Shown: positions 25,345 through 32,938 of the stretch, piece by piece
How positions within the stretch are numbered: position 1 is the stretch's first letter
Layout: each line of letters begins with the position of its first letter
Source: Hymenobacter sp. DG25A
GTDB lineage: Bacteria > Bacteroidota > Bacteroidia > Cytophagales > Hymenobacteraceae
NCBI RefSeq assembly: GCF_001280305.1
Contig: NZ_CP012623.1
Location: 1,674,001-1,738,000 of the forward strand
Direction: 5' to 3'
DNA length: 64,000 nucleotides
Program-made: the position numbers and the translations under genes
The notes under the pieces: model-generated
What the model was told of the DNA's origin: nothing
Databases searched by the model: none
What the model saw: the letters and a program-made list of their open reading frames with translations, nothing else

Positions 25345-26874
25345 TTACCGGCGACGGCCGCGCTGGGGACGCTCGTCTTCGTCCTCGTCATCATCACCCT
25401 CGCCAAAGCTGGGCATGGTGAACATGGATGAAAGCAGGTCTTTAAATTGGGCCCCCGCGGTGAGGCGGTTGCGGGAAATCAGGCTGTACTCCGACAGGCC
25501 GTGGAGAAGGAATTCCATCAGGAAGTAGGTGGTTTCCTTATCCTCCTTGGGATGCAGCTCGGTTACGATGTCGCGCAGGCCGGGTACCTGATCCAGGGCG
25601 GCGCGGTAGTCCTTGGTGGAGGCATCGTGCAGAATATCCACGGTGTGACCGGTGCCAAACCACTCCTGCACCGCTTTATAGGGCGACGGACGGCCTTTCA
25701 GCTTCTTAGCCTTATCCGGGTCGGGGAAGTAGCTCAGGAACAGCGTACGGATGGCTTTACCCATCAGCTTCTCGGCCACAATGCCGGCTCCCTCCTGCTC
25801 GCCTTCATACACCAGCTCCACCTTACCTGTAATGGCGGGCACTGCCGAGATAAAGTCGGCTACGCGGACATAGGTATTCTTTTCGCCGTTGATGAGGGCG
25901 CGGCGCTCGGCCCCGGCCACCACCTGCTCGTAAGCCGAGATGGTAAGACGCGCGGAAACGCCGGATTTGGCATCCACGAACTCCGAGCCGCGGGCTTCCA
26001 CGGCCACCTGCTCCACCAAATCGTGCATGATTTCATTGCTGGTCACCATACCTTTCTGCTCCTCTTTAATGCGGGCTTCCTGCTTGGTGATGCGCTTACC
26101 GATTTCGATGCTCTTGGGATAGTGCGTGATAATCTGGGCGTCGATCCGGTCCTTGAGCGGCGTTACAATGGAGCCCCTGTTGGTATAGTCCTCGGGGTTA
26201 GCCGTGAATACAAACTGAATATCCAAGGGCAGGCGCACTTTAAAGCCGCGAATCTGGATGTCGCCTTCCTGCAGGATGTTGAACAACGACACCTGGATGC
26301 GGGCCTGCAAGTCGGGCAGCTCGTTAATCACGAAAATGCCGCGGTGCGCCCGCGGAATCAGGCCAAAGTGAATCACCCGCTCATCGGAGTACGGCAGCTT
26401 CAGGGTGGCCGCTTTTATGGGGTCGGCGTCGCCGATAAGGTCCGCCACGGATACATCGGGCGTTGCCAGCTTTTCGGTGTAGCGCTCGTCGCGGTGCAGC
26501 CAGGTTACGGGGGTTTCGTCGCCTTTTTCGGCAATGAGGTTTTTAGCGAAGACGGACAGCGGCTGCAGCGGGTCGTCGTTGAGCTCGGAGCCAGCCACTA
26601 CGGGCACGTACTCATCCAGCAGGTTTACCAGCAGGCGGGCAATGCGGGTTTTGGCCTGCCCGCGCAAGCCCAGTAGGTTTATGTGGTGACCAGCCAGGAT
26701 GGCGCGCTGCAGGTCCGGAATTACGGTTTCATCGTAGCCATAAATGCCAGGAAACACCTCTTCTTTGTTGCGCAGCTTTTGAATGAGGTTATCGCGCAGT
26801 TCTTGCTTAACGGTGCGGGGCTGGTAGCCGGATTTCTTCAGGGCACCGAGGGTGCGGATATCGGGTTGAGTCAT
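25345..26874 (-). CDS. MoxR/Mg-chelatase-like AAA+ ATPase
   Basis: A 509-residue AAA+ ATPase of the ChlI/MoxR clade. Walker A is GLRGQAKT (69-76). The Walker B region reads GIFVINELPD, with Asn184-Glu185 where most AAA+ proteins have Asp-Glu. An arginine-finger region lies near TPLKDRIDAQI. The C-terminus ends in an acidic stretch and an Arg-rich GRRR tail. Such ATPases work with a von Willebrand A protein to insert metals or remodel complexes; the matching vWA gene is at 29507-30613 on the same strand, now separated by two cytochrome c genes. The target is unknown. Confidence 0.9.
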   Translation of the reverse strand: MTQPDIRTLGALKKSGYQPRTVKQELRDNLIQKLRNKEEVFPGIYGYDETVIPDLQRAILAGHHINLLGLRGQAKTRIARLLVNLLDEYVPVVAGSELNDDPLQPLSVFAKNLIAEKGDETPVTWLHRDERYTEKLATPDVSVADLIGDADPIKAATLKLPYSDERVIHFGLIPRAHRGIFVINELPDLQARIQVSLFNILQEGDIQIRGFKVRLPLDIQFVFTANPEDYTNRGSIVTPLKDRIDAQIITHYPKSIEIGKRITKQEARIKEEQKGMVTSNEIMHDLVEQVAVEARGSEFVDAKSGVSARLTISAYEQVVAGAERRALINGEKNTYVRVADFISAVPAITGKVELVYEGEQEGAGIVAEKLMGKAIRTLFLSYFPDPDKAKKLKGRPSPYKAVQEWFGTGHTVDILHDASTKDYRAALDQVPGLRDIVTELHPKEDKETTYFLMEFLLHGLSEYSLISRNRLTAGAQFKDLLSSMFTMPSFGEGDDDEDEDERPQRGRRR

Positions 26875-27202
26875 ACGGAGGATTAGTTACCGGCCTGCTT
26901 TATACACCGCAATACGTGCAATAGAATGCGGGCGGCTGGAGTACTGGTATAACTAGTAAGCGGGGCGGTTGGTTCGGGCGGAAAGCACACCTGTTTTGCT
27001 ATTTGGCCACCAGGGCCCGATTTAGCGCCTGGGCTTTGCACAATATCTGCTTTAAGTCATCGGCTTTCCCTAAAGCCAACCTACTCCAGCCCAAAAAAGC
27101 ACTTTCTATCACATCATTATGTGATACCGCAGACTACTAGTTGATTAGCCTAAGCTTACCTAATAGCATATACTTGCAGCTGTGTCTTTATTATGTCATT
27201 TT
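26875..27202. other. 328-bp intergenic region upstream of the first cytochrome c
   Basis: Divergent gap between the AAA+ gene (-) and the cytochrome gene (+). It contains an 8-bp perfect dyad and a TATACTTG box at 27168-27175 that resembles, but does not match, TAnnTTTG. No coding sequence is apparent. Confidence 0.5.
27107..27126. promoter_or_regulatory. 20-bp palindrome, possible operator for cytochrome c gene
   Basis: TATCACAT (27107-27114) and ATGTGATA (27119-27126) are exact reverse complements around CATT, about 80 bases before the first cytochrome start. The symmetry and length suit a dimeric regulator of the CRP/FNR fold, but the half-sites do not match the classical consensus of either. 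Function is inferred only from position. Confidence 0.4.
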
Positions 27203-28177
27203 ATGAAGAAAATATTCAAACTTCTGGGCGGAGTGCTGGCTATTGGGGTGCTGGCTATCCTGGGGTTTGTGGTATGGGTGCAGGCCCGGGGTGTTCCCAC
27301 GTATGATACTCCTAAAATTCCCGTACAGCCCGTGGCCATTACGCCGGCGCGGGTGCTGCAGGGCGAAAAAATTGTAACAGCCATGTGCGCCGACTGCCAC
27401 CTGGACCGCAACACCAACGCCCTGACCGGCAAGTTCCTGAATGATTTGCCCGCAGAATTCGGGAAGCTCTATTCCGCTAACATCACGCAGGACAAAGCGC
27501 ACGGCATAGGCGCCTGGACCGATGCCGAGCTGGTGGGTTTGTTCCGCACCGGCATTGGCCGCGACGGCCGCTTCCGGATGGTGATGCCCAACTTCGTGCA
27601 TATGTCGGATGAGGATGTGAACAGCGTTATTGCGTTTCTACGCTCCAACCATGCCCTGGTGCAGCCCAAACCCGTTCCCACGCATGAGCAGGAGCCTTCT
27701 TTCGTGGGCAAAATGCTGGTGAACACCGTCATGAAACCTACGCCCGTACCCACCAAGCCCGTACTGGACCCCGATACCACGGATGGGGTAGCCTACGGCC
27801 GCTACCTGGTGGTGGGCCGCTACAAGTGCTACGACTGCCACTCCAAGGATTTCAAAACCAACAACGCCCTGGTTCCCGAAAAATCAGAAGGCTACCTGGC
27901 GGGCGGCAATAAGCTACTGACCCCAACCGGCGAGGAGATTGTGAGCCGCAACATCACCTGTGATGATGAAACCGGCATTGGCGACTGGACCGAGGCCCAG
28001 TTTGTGCAGGCCGTGCGCTACGGGCAGTCCCCGAACGGCCTCCTGAAACTGCCCATGCCCAAATTCACGCTGATGTCGCCGCAGGAAGCCCGGGCAATTT
28101 ACGCTTACCTGCACACGGTGCCAAAACTCAAGAATGCTACGCTAGAGGATGGCGTGGGGGTAGCAGCCAACAACTAA
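27203..28177 (+). CDS. membrane-anchored diheme cytochrome c (copy 1)
   Basis: A 324-residue c-type cytochrome with an N-terminal membrane anchor (about residues 5-28) and two heme sites: Cys62-x-x-Cys65-His66 (MCADCH) and Cys210-x-x-Cys213-His214 (CYDCH). Candidate axial methionines are in VMPNF (near 129) and MPKFTLM. The domain pair resembles the cytochrome subunits of membrane dehydrogenases, but no dehydrogenase is adjacent. It faces the periplasm and would pass electrons to the respiratory chain. It is paralogous to the gene at 28455; both share RVLQGEKIV, SANIT and PMPKF blocks. ATG 27203 is chosen. A 25-bp perfect terminator follows. Confidence 0.9.
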   Translation: MKKIFKLLGGVLAIGVLAILGFVVWVQARGVPTYDTPKIPVQPVAITPARVLQGEKIVTAMCADCHLDRNTNALTGKFLNDLPAEFGKLYSANITQDKAHGIGAWTDAELVGLFRTGIGRDGRFRMVMPNFVHMSDEDVNSVIAFLRSNHALVQPKPVPTHEQEPSFVGKMLVNTVMKPTPVPTKPVLDPDTTDGVAYGRYLVVGRYKCYDCHSKDFKTNNALVPEKSEGYLAGGNKLLTPTGEEIVSRNITCDDETGIGDWTEAQFVQAVRYGQSPNGLLKLPMPKFTLMSPQEARAIYAYLHTVPKLKNATLEDGVGVAANN

Positions 28178-28188
28178 TTATCTTTTCT

Positions 28189-28248
28189 ATTCACGATCAA
28201 CAAAAAGCCCCGGCGTTTTTATACCGGGGCTTTTTGTTGATCGTGAAT
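28189..28248. terminator. terminator with 25-bp perfect stem
   Basis: Arms 28189-28213 and 28224-28248 are exact reverse complements around a 10-base loop, with A5 and T5 runs framing the GCCCCGG core. It can stop transcription from either side. Confidence 0.93.
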
Positions 28249-28257
28249 ATTAGCCAC

Positions 28258-28331
28258 ACCGATTTCCGGCGGTTGCGCTTGTAGTCTTCAAATATTAAAT
28301 GACCCAAGCCTTTCAGGGAGCTGTAATAAGC
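28258..28331 (-). pseudogene. fossil 3' end of the vWA gene
   Basis: This 74-base stretch aligns without gaps to the last codons of the vWA gene (29511-29584), with 65 of 74 bases identical. On the minus strand it still encodes AYYSSLKGLGHLIFEDYK followed by RNRRKSV, exactly as in the intact gene, and all nine base differences are synonymous. The stop codon is lost and similarity ends abruptly at 28331. It is the remains of a second vWA copy, left when this locus was duplicated or exchanged. Confidence 0.85.
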
Positions 28332-28454
28332 AATGCGTTAAGAGTGTCTCCCAACTACTATAATACCTCAAACTCGACTATTTATTTATTGATATTTATT
28401 ATGCTTTTTTATATACAACTCGCTACTAAATCCCCCCTATTATTTCGCGAGAAC

Positions 28455-29414
28455 ATGAAAAAGCCCCTGCATATCCTCGGTCTGGTAATTGGCATGCTGT
28501 TGCTGGCAGTGGCTGGCTTCGCCGCACTGATAAACAAACGAGGCAACCCTACCCAACAAGCGCCGACAGCGGTGCGGCCCAGCACCCCGAAACGCGTGCT
28601 GCAAGGCGAGAAAATAGTTGCGCTGATGTGCGTGCACTGCCACCGCAACCCGTCCACCAAGACGCTATCAGGCCGGCCCATGCCCGACCTGGGTACCGAC
28701 CTGGGCAACTTGCATTCGGCTAATATTACGAAACACCCTCAATTCGGCATCGGGCAGTGGACCGACCAGCAAGTGGTGACCCTGCTGCGCACGGGGGCCG
28801 GCCCAGATGGCCGCCCGCGCTTGGGCATGCCGCGCTTTGCCTATCTCTCCGACGAAGACGCCGCCAGCATTGTGGCCTTTCTGCGGGCTGACAACCCACT
28901 GACCCGAGCCACCGCCCAGGCCAGCCCTCCTCAGAAACTGTCCCCGCTGGCCAAGTCGCTTATGACCACCGCGCTAAAGCCAATTCCGCCGGTCAAGCAC
29001 CTCGCCGATGCGCCCCCCGCGTCCAGGCCGGTAGCCCTGGGCCGGTATCTGGTCATTGCCCGCTACCAGTGCTACTTCTGCCATTCGAAAAGCTTGAATA
29101 CCAACAACGAATCCAACCCTGAACTATCAAAAGGCTATTTGGGTGGCGGCGACAAAATGCTCGACGATGACCTCAATGTTCGCATCAGCCGCAACATCAC
29201 CATGGACCCCATTACAGGCCTCGGTAAATGGAGCGAAGAACAATTCAGCAAAGCAGTGAAATTTGGGATGGCACCCTCCGGCATCCTTCACGGCCCAATG
29301 CCCAAGTTCTCTACCCTCACCGACGAGGAAGTACACGCCTTGTGGGCTTACCTGAAAACCGTTCCCAGAATCAAAAATGCAACGCCGGAAGATGGCGTCG
29401 TACCAAACAAGTAA
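28455..29414 (+). CDS. membrane-anchored diheme cytochrome c (copy 2)
   Basis: A 319-residue paralog of the cytochrome at 27203 with the same plan: an N-terminal anchor (about residues 7-27), heme sites Cys59-x-x-Cys62-His63 (MCVHCH) and Cys206-x-x-Cys209-His210 (CYFCH), and candidate Met ligands in GMPRF and GPMPKF. By eye roughly half the residues match copy 1. ATG 28455 is chosen because the anchor follows; the frame upstream to 28299 crosses the vWA fossil and is not coding. The two cytochromes may serve different donors or conditions. Confidence 0.9.
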   Translation: MKKPLHILGLVIGMLLLAVAGFAALINKRGNPTQQAPTAVRPSTPKRVLQGEKIVALMCVHCHRNPSTKTLSGRPMPDLGTDLGNLHSANITKHPQFGIGQWTDQQVVTLLRTGAGPDGRPRLGMPRFAYLSDEDAASIVAFLRADNPLTRATAQASPPQKLSPLAKSLMTTALKPIPPVKHLADAPPASRPVALGRYLVIARYQCYFCHSKSLNTNNESNPELSKGYLGGGDKMLDDDLNVRISRNITMDPITGLGKWSEEQFSKAVKFGMAPSGILHGPMPKFSTLTDEEVHALWAYLKTVPRIKNATPEDGVVPNK

Positions 29415-29441
29415 GGCAGATTGAGGAAGGCAAACCGAAGC

Positions 29442-29491
29442 CCGTCATGCTTCGGTCCCTGGCTTAATGCGCCATATGTTCAGCATGACGG
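29442..29491. repeat. short degenerate palindrome of the GTCATGCT type
   Basis: CCGTCATGCT at 29442-29451 and AGCATGACGG at 29482-29491 are exact inverted copies of the end of the palindrome family seen elsewhere in the window. It lies between the convergent cytochrome and vWA genes and could act as their terminator. Confidence 0.55.
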
Positions 29492-29506
29492 CATTTTTGA
29501 CTTCAA

Positions 29507-30613
29507 TTACACCGACTTGCGCCGGTTGCGCTTGTAGTCTTCAAAGATCAAATGGCCCAGGCCTTTCAGAGAGCTGTAGTAAGCCTTACCCTGGTTTACC
29601 TGCGTAAACTCCTCCACAAACTGCTGCAGATACGGATCAGAGGCAATCATGAAGGTGGTGATGGGCACTTTCAGGCGGCGGGCGGCGGCGGCCAGGTTCA
29701 GGGTTTTGTTAACGACCTTACGGTCGAGCCCAAAGGAGTTTTTGTAGTAGCTGTTGCCTTCCTTCAGGCAGGTAGGCTTGCCGTCGGTAATCATGAAAAT
29801 CTGCTTGTTGGGCGTTTTGCGCTTGCGCAGCAGATCCAGGGCCAGCTCCAGACCAGCCACGGTGTTGGTGTGATAGGGGCCTACCTGCAGGTACGGCAAA
29901 TCCTTCACCTCAATCTGCCAGGCATCGTTGCCGAAAACCAGCACATCCAGGAAGTCTTTGGGGTACTTCTGCTTCACCAGTTCGGCCAGGGCCATGGCCA
30001 CTTTTTTGGCGGGCGTAATCCGGTCCTCGCCGTACAGTATCATGGAGTGCGAAATGTCAATCATGAGCACGGTGCTGGTCTGGCTCTTGTGCTCATTCTC
30101 GCGCACTTCCAGGTCGCCTTCGGTCAGCATGAAGTCCCCGCCGCTCAGGCCGTGGTTGAGCTGGGCGTTGCGGATGCTTTCCGTCATGGAAATCTGGTCC
30201 AGGGAGTCGCCAAAGCGGAACTCGCGCATGTCGGTGCTTTGCTCGTCGCCCTGCCCGGTGTGGGGCGTGCGGTGGTTGCCCTGCCCCGATTTCTTGAGCT
30301 TGCCGAATATTTCCTCCAGCGCCGACTTCCGGATTTTCTGCTCGCTTTTGCCCGTGATGTTGAAGGCACCTTGTTTTTGCGGGTCATCATCGATGTAGCC
30401 CTTCTTTTTCAGGTCCTCAATGAAGTCGCCAATGCCATAGCCATCCTCCGTCAGCCCGTATTGCTTATCCAGCTCCGAGAGCCAGGACAGCGCTTCGCCT
30501 ACATCACCACTGGTAATAGTGATGAGCTGCATAAATATCTTTAGTAGCGACTCAAACCCTTTATCGGGTAAGTCCTCGGGCACAAAATCCCGGAAACGAA
30601 AACCTGAAGCCAT
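29507..30613 (-). CDS. von Willebrand factor A domain protein, partner of the AAA+ ATPase
   Basis: A 368-residue protein with a C-terminal vWA domain whose metal-ion-dependent adhesion site is complete: Asp186-x-Ser188-x-Ser190 in MIDISHSM, a Thr in HTNTVAG and an Asp in MITDGKPT. The N-terminal half is helical, with a charged linker. In the MoxR/vWA and ChlI/ChlD pairs the vWA protein docks on the ATPase hexamer and selects the target. The ATPase is encoded at 25345-26874 on the same strand; the cytochrome genes now lie between them. ATG 30613 (MASGFRF) is preferred over an upstream start at 30640. Confidence 0.9.
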   Translation of the reverse strand: MASGFRFRDFVPEDLPDKGFESLLKIFMQLITITSGDVGEALSWLSELDKQYGLTEDGYGIGDFIEDLKKKGYIDDDPQKQGAFNITGKSEQKIRKSALEEIFGKLKKSGQGNHRTPHTGQGDEQSTDMREFRFGDSLDQISMTESIRNAQLNHGLSGGDFMLTEGDLEVRENEHKSQTSTVLMIDISHSMILYGEDRITPAKKVAMALAELVKQKYPKDFLDVLVFGNDAWQIEVKDLPYLQVGPYHTNTVAGLELALDLLRKRKTPNKQIFMITDGKPTCLKEGNSYYKNSFGLDRKVVNKTLNLAAAARRLKVPITTFMIASDPYLQQFVEEFTQVNQGKAYYSSLKGLGHLIFEDYKRNRRKSV

Positions 30614-30753
30614 AACAAAGTCAATGAGCCCTGAGAACAACTAATCGGAGAAGTTAGTTTTTAGTTGCCGGTGAATGATACTTTGTAGAAAGGTATCTGC
30701 CGGCCTATCACTTCGCGGCAACAGCCCAACCATCCTAAACCGAACACCAAGCT

Positions 30754-31035
30754 ATGAAAGCCATCTGGAACAATACGGTAGTAGCCGAGAGCGACGACAC
30801 CGTAGTGGTAGAAAACAACCATTATTTCCCCGCTGAAGCCCTGAAAAAGGAATATTTCGAGGACAGCATTGCCGGCACCTCCTGCCCCTGGAAGGGGCGC
30901 GCCAGCTATTATTCCCTGCGGATTGAGGGAGAGCTGAACAAGGATGCTGCCTGGTACTATCCTACCCCCTCAGAGGCCGCGCAGCACATTAAAGGGCGCG
31001 TGGCATTCTGGAAAGGTGTGCAGATAGTACCGTAA
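30754..31035 (+). CDS. DUF427 domain protein
   Basis: A 93-residue single-domain protein that matches the DUF427 family: MKAIWNNTVVAES, then YFPAEALKKEYF, then TSCPWKGRASYYSL and YPTPSEAAQHIKGRVAFW. Family structures show a small beta fold and no agreed enzyme activity. The conserved Cys in TSCPWKG and the Trp/Lys/Gly around it are present. It stands alone between the divergent vWA gene and a lipoprotein gene. Confidence 0.93.
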   Translation: MKAIWNNTVVAESDDTVVVENNHYFPAEALKKEYFEDSIAGTSCPWKGRASYYSLRIEGELNKDAAWYYPTPSEAAQHIKGRVAFWKGVQIVP

Positions 31036-31116
31036 ATCGGGCAACCTCTGCGTCATTTTCCGGGTACTACCTAGCTAGAGGGCCGGCTTTTTCGTGGGCT
31101 CCTTAGCCTGTTTGCT

Positions 31117-31737
31117 ATGAAAAAGCTCGTCTTACCCCTGCTGGTGGCGCTGGCAGCCTGCGACTCTTCCCGCACCACTACTGAAACCGCCGATCCGGCG
31201 CAGTTGCGTGCTACAACCACGCCGGCAGCCCCGGCCTCGGCGGTAACCTTCCGGAAAGAGATTCGGCATAGCGACTTCCGGTTTCTGGTGCAAACCACCG
31301 GCGAAGGTGCTCAGCAGCAGCTGAGTTTGCACACGGAGAAAAAGGGCCGCACCCTAGCCACCACCACCCAGCAGCTGGAAGGCCGGGTATCAGATGTGGT
31401 GGTTACCAACCTTAACCAGAACGACTTTCCTGAGCTATTGATCTTTGTGAGCGACGCCGGCAGCGGCTCCTACGGGCAGCTGCTGGGCTTTGAGTACCAA
31501 AACCAGGGCCGCCGGGCCGTTACGCTGCCCAACTTGGGCGGGCCAGCCGCCAAAGGCTACCAGGGCCACGATACCTTTGAGGTGGTAGGCCAGCAGGTGC
31601 TGCGGCACTTCCCGGTATACCAGGAAGAAGATGCCAACTGCTGCCCCAGCGGCGGCACCCGTACTATCCACTATCAGCTACCCAAGATGAGTTTGGTTTT
31701 CAAGCAGATAGCTTTCGAGAACAGCATCAATCCCTAA
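31117..31737 (+). CDS. lipoprotein, possibly PliI-like lysozyme inhibitor
   Basis: A 206-residue exported protein. The N-terminus MKKLVLPLLVALAAC looks like a lipoprotein signal with the lipidated Cys at 15, followed by a Thr/Ala-rich linker. The folded part (about 45-200) contains GSYGQLLGFEY, GYQGHDTFEVVGQQVLRHFP and EDANCCPSGGTRTIHYQL; the last two recall the PliI family of periplasmic inhibitors of invertebrate-type lysozyme, which have a similar GxDxF and CCPSGG pattern as far as I recall. The function is therefore a suggestion. It ends at a bidirectional hairpin. Confidence 0.65.
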   Translation: MKKLVLPLLVALAACDSSRTTTETADPAQLRATTTPAAPASAVTFRKEIRHSDFRFLVQTTGEGAQQQLSLHTEKKGRTLATTTQQLEGRVSDVVVTNLNQNDFPELLIFVSDAGSGSYGQLLGFEYQNQGRRAVTLPNLGGPAAKGYQGHDTFEVVGQQVLRHFPVYQEEDANCCPSGGTRTIHYQLPKMSLVFKQIAFENSINP

Positions 31738-31769
31738 GCGCAAGCAGCCTGGCGTATATATCTGGCATC

Positions 31770-31812
31770 AAAAATCCCCGCCTTCTCCTATCAGAAGAAA
31801 GCGGGGATTTTT
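31770..31812. terminator. bidirectional terminator
   Basis: AAAAATCCCCGC at 31770-31781 pairs with GCGGGGATTTTT at 31801-31812; an inner CTTCT/AGAAG adds pairing. It separates convergent genes. Confidence 0.88.
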
Positions 31813-31831
31813 TGTAGGCGACTAAGCTTGG

Positions 31832-32809
31832 TTAGTCAATCCACTTAAAGCGGTATTCCAGTTTGGGCACCGGCATGCGCTCTGATACGCGGCGCAGGCG
31901 GGCAGGCAGGGCCATAATATAGTCCCGGGCCTTTTCCGCCTGACCATTTAGGCCGGTGATTTGGCTAACTTTCCAGGTAGAAATGAGGCCTTCCAGAATA
32001 TCGGTGTAGTCCTGGCTGGTGTATACCCCAAGGCGCTGGGCAGCATCGGTGAAGTGACCGAAGGTTTTGCCCATTTCCACGCCCATTTCGCGCATGTAGT
32101 GCGCGGGCATCACAATCTTTTTGCGCATCATATCCTCAAAGGCCAGCATCATTTCTGATGGGTCAACTTCGAAGACTTTCTCCACAAACGTCTGATACAC
32201 GCGGGCGTGGCGGGATTCGTCGCCGGCAATCATACCGCAGAGCTTGGATAGCGAGGCATCCCCGGCTTTGCGGGCCAGCGTGCCTACCCGGCGGTGCGAG
32301 AGGTTGGTGGCGGCTTCCTGATAGCTGGTGTAAATAAAGGCGCGGTAGGGGTCGTGGGCAGTGCCCAGGTCAAAACCGTCGGCAATCAGGTAGTGGGTGC
32401 TGACCTCAAACTCACGCATGTTTACGCGGCCGGAAAGGTATAGGTAGCGGTTGAGCAGGTCGCCGTGGCGGTTTTCCTCGGCTGTCCAGCCCCGGATCCA
32501 TTGCGCCCACCCATTGTTGGGGTCCCGGCCCAAATCATCGAGCTGATGAAACCAGGCCTCGTAGTTAGGCAGGGCTTCTTCGGTGATGGTATCGCCAATG
32601 AGTACAGCCATCAGATCGTAGCTCAGCTCCTTGGCACGCTCCCGCAGCTCCTTTACTTCATCAAAGAATGTATCGTGGCGGGGGTCGGGCAGAAAGTCGG
32701 AAGGCTGCCAGCTTTCATCTACCTTCTTGAGGAAAGAACCCATGTTCTCCCGCAAAAATGGTTCGATGTGCTGAAGTACTTCCCCGCGGGAAGTGAGGGT
32801 CGCAATCAT
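31832..32809 (-). CDS. acyl-ACP (stearoyl-type) desaturase
   Basis: Soluble diiron desaturase that introduces a double bond into acyl-ACP using O2. The 325-residue protein carries both carboxylate/His motifs: EENRHG (Glu111, His115) and DESRHA (Glu198, His201), with further ligand helices near DDLG and EAAT. It belongs to the plant-type acyl-ACP desaturase fold rather than the membrane desaturases, and points to oxygen-dependent unsaturated fatty acid synthesis. ATG 32809 is preferred over a longer frame to 32872. Minus-strand TACATTTG (plus 32846-32853) is a candidate -7 box. Confidence 0.93.
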   Translation of the reverse strand: MIATLTSRGEVLQHIEPFLRENMGSFLKKVDESWQPSDFLPDPRHDTFFDEVKELRERAKELSYDLMAVLIGDTITEEALPNYEAWFHQLDDLGRDPNNGWAQWIRGWTAEENRHGDLLNRYLYLSGRVNMREFEVSTHYLIADGFDLGTAHDPYRAFIYTSYQEAATNLSHRRVGTLARKAGDASLSKLCGMIAGDESRHARVYQTFVEKVFEVDPSEMMLAFEDMMRKKIVMPAHYMREMGVEMGKTFGHFTDAAQRLGVYTSQDYTDILEGLISTWKVSQITGLNGQAEKARDYIMALPARLRRVSERMPVPKLEYRFKWID

Positions 32810-32845
32810 GTGGCGTGGTGGAAAAAGGGGTTCAGAATCAAGCGT

Positions 32846-32853
32846 CAAATGTA
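32846..32853 (-). promoter_or_regulatory. TAnnTTTG -7 box before the desaturase gene
   Basis: CAAATGTA on the plus strand reads TACATTTG toward the desaturase ATG 37 bases away; no clear -33 box. Confidence 0.4.
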
Positions 32854-32938
32854 AAGATTCGCTTTTCAGCACTTACGTGTGGCACGTTTAAGAGCGACTA
32901 TAAAATTTTGGCATTTTTCCTTGTTTTCACTTATAAGG

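Noticed and set aside
29552..30544. Long plus-strand frame (330 codons) opposite the vWA gene
   Set aside because: Composition (His/Gln/Gly/Val-rich) is that of an antisense frame in high-GC DNA; the minus-strand gene has clear vWA motifs.
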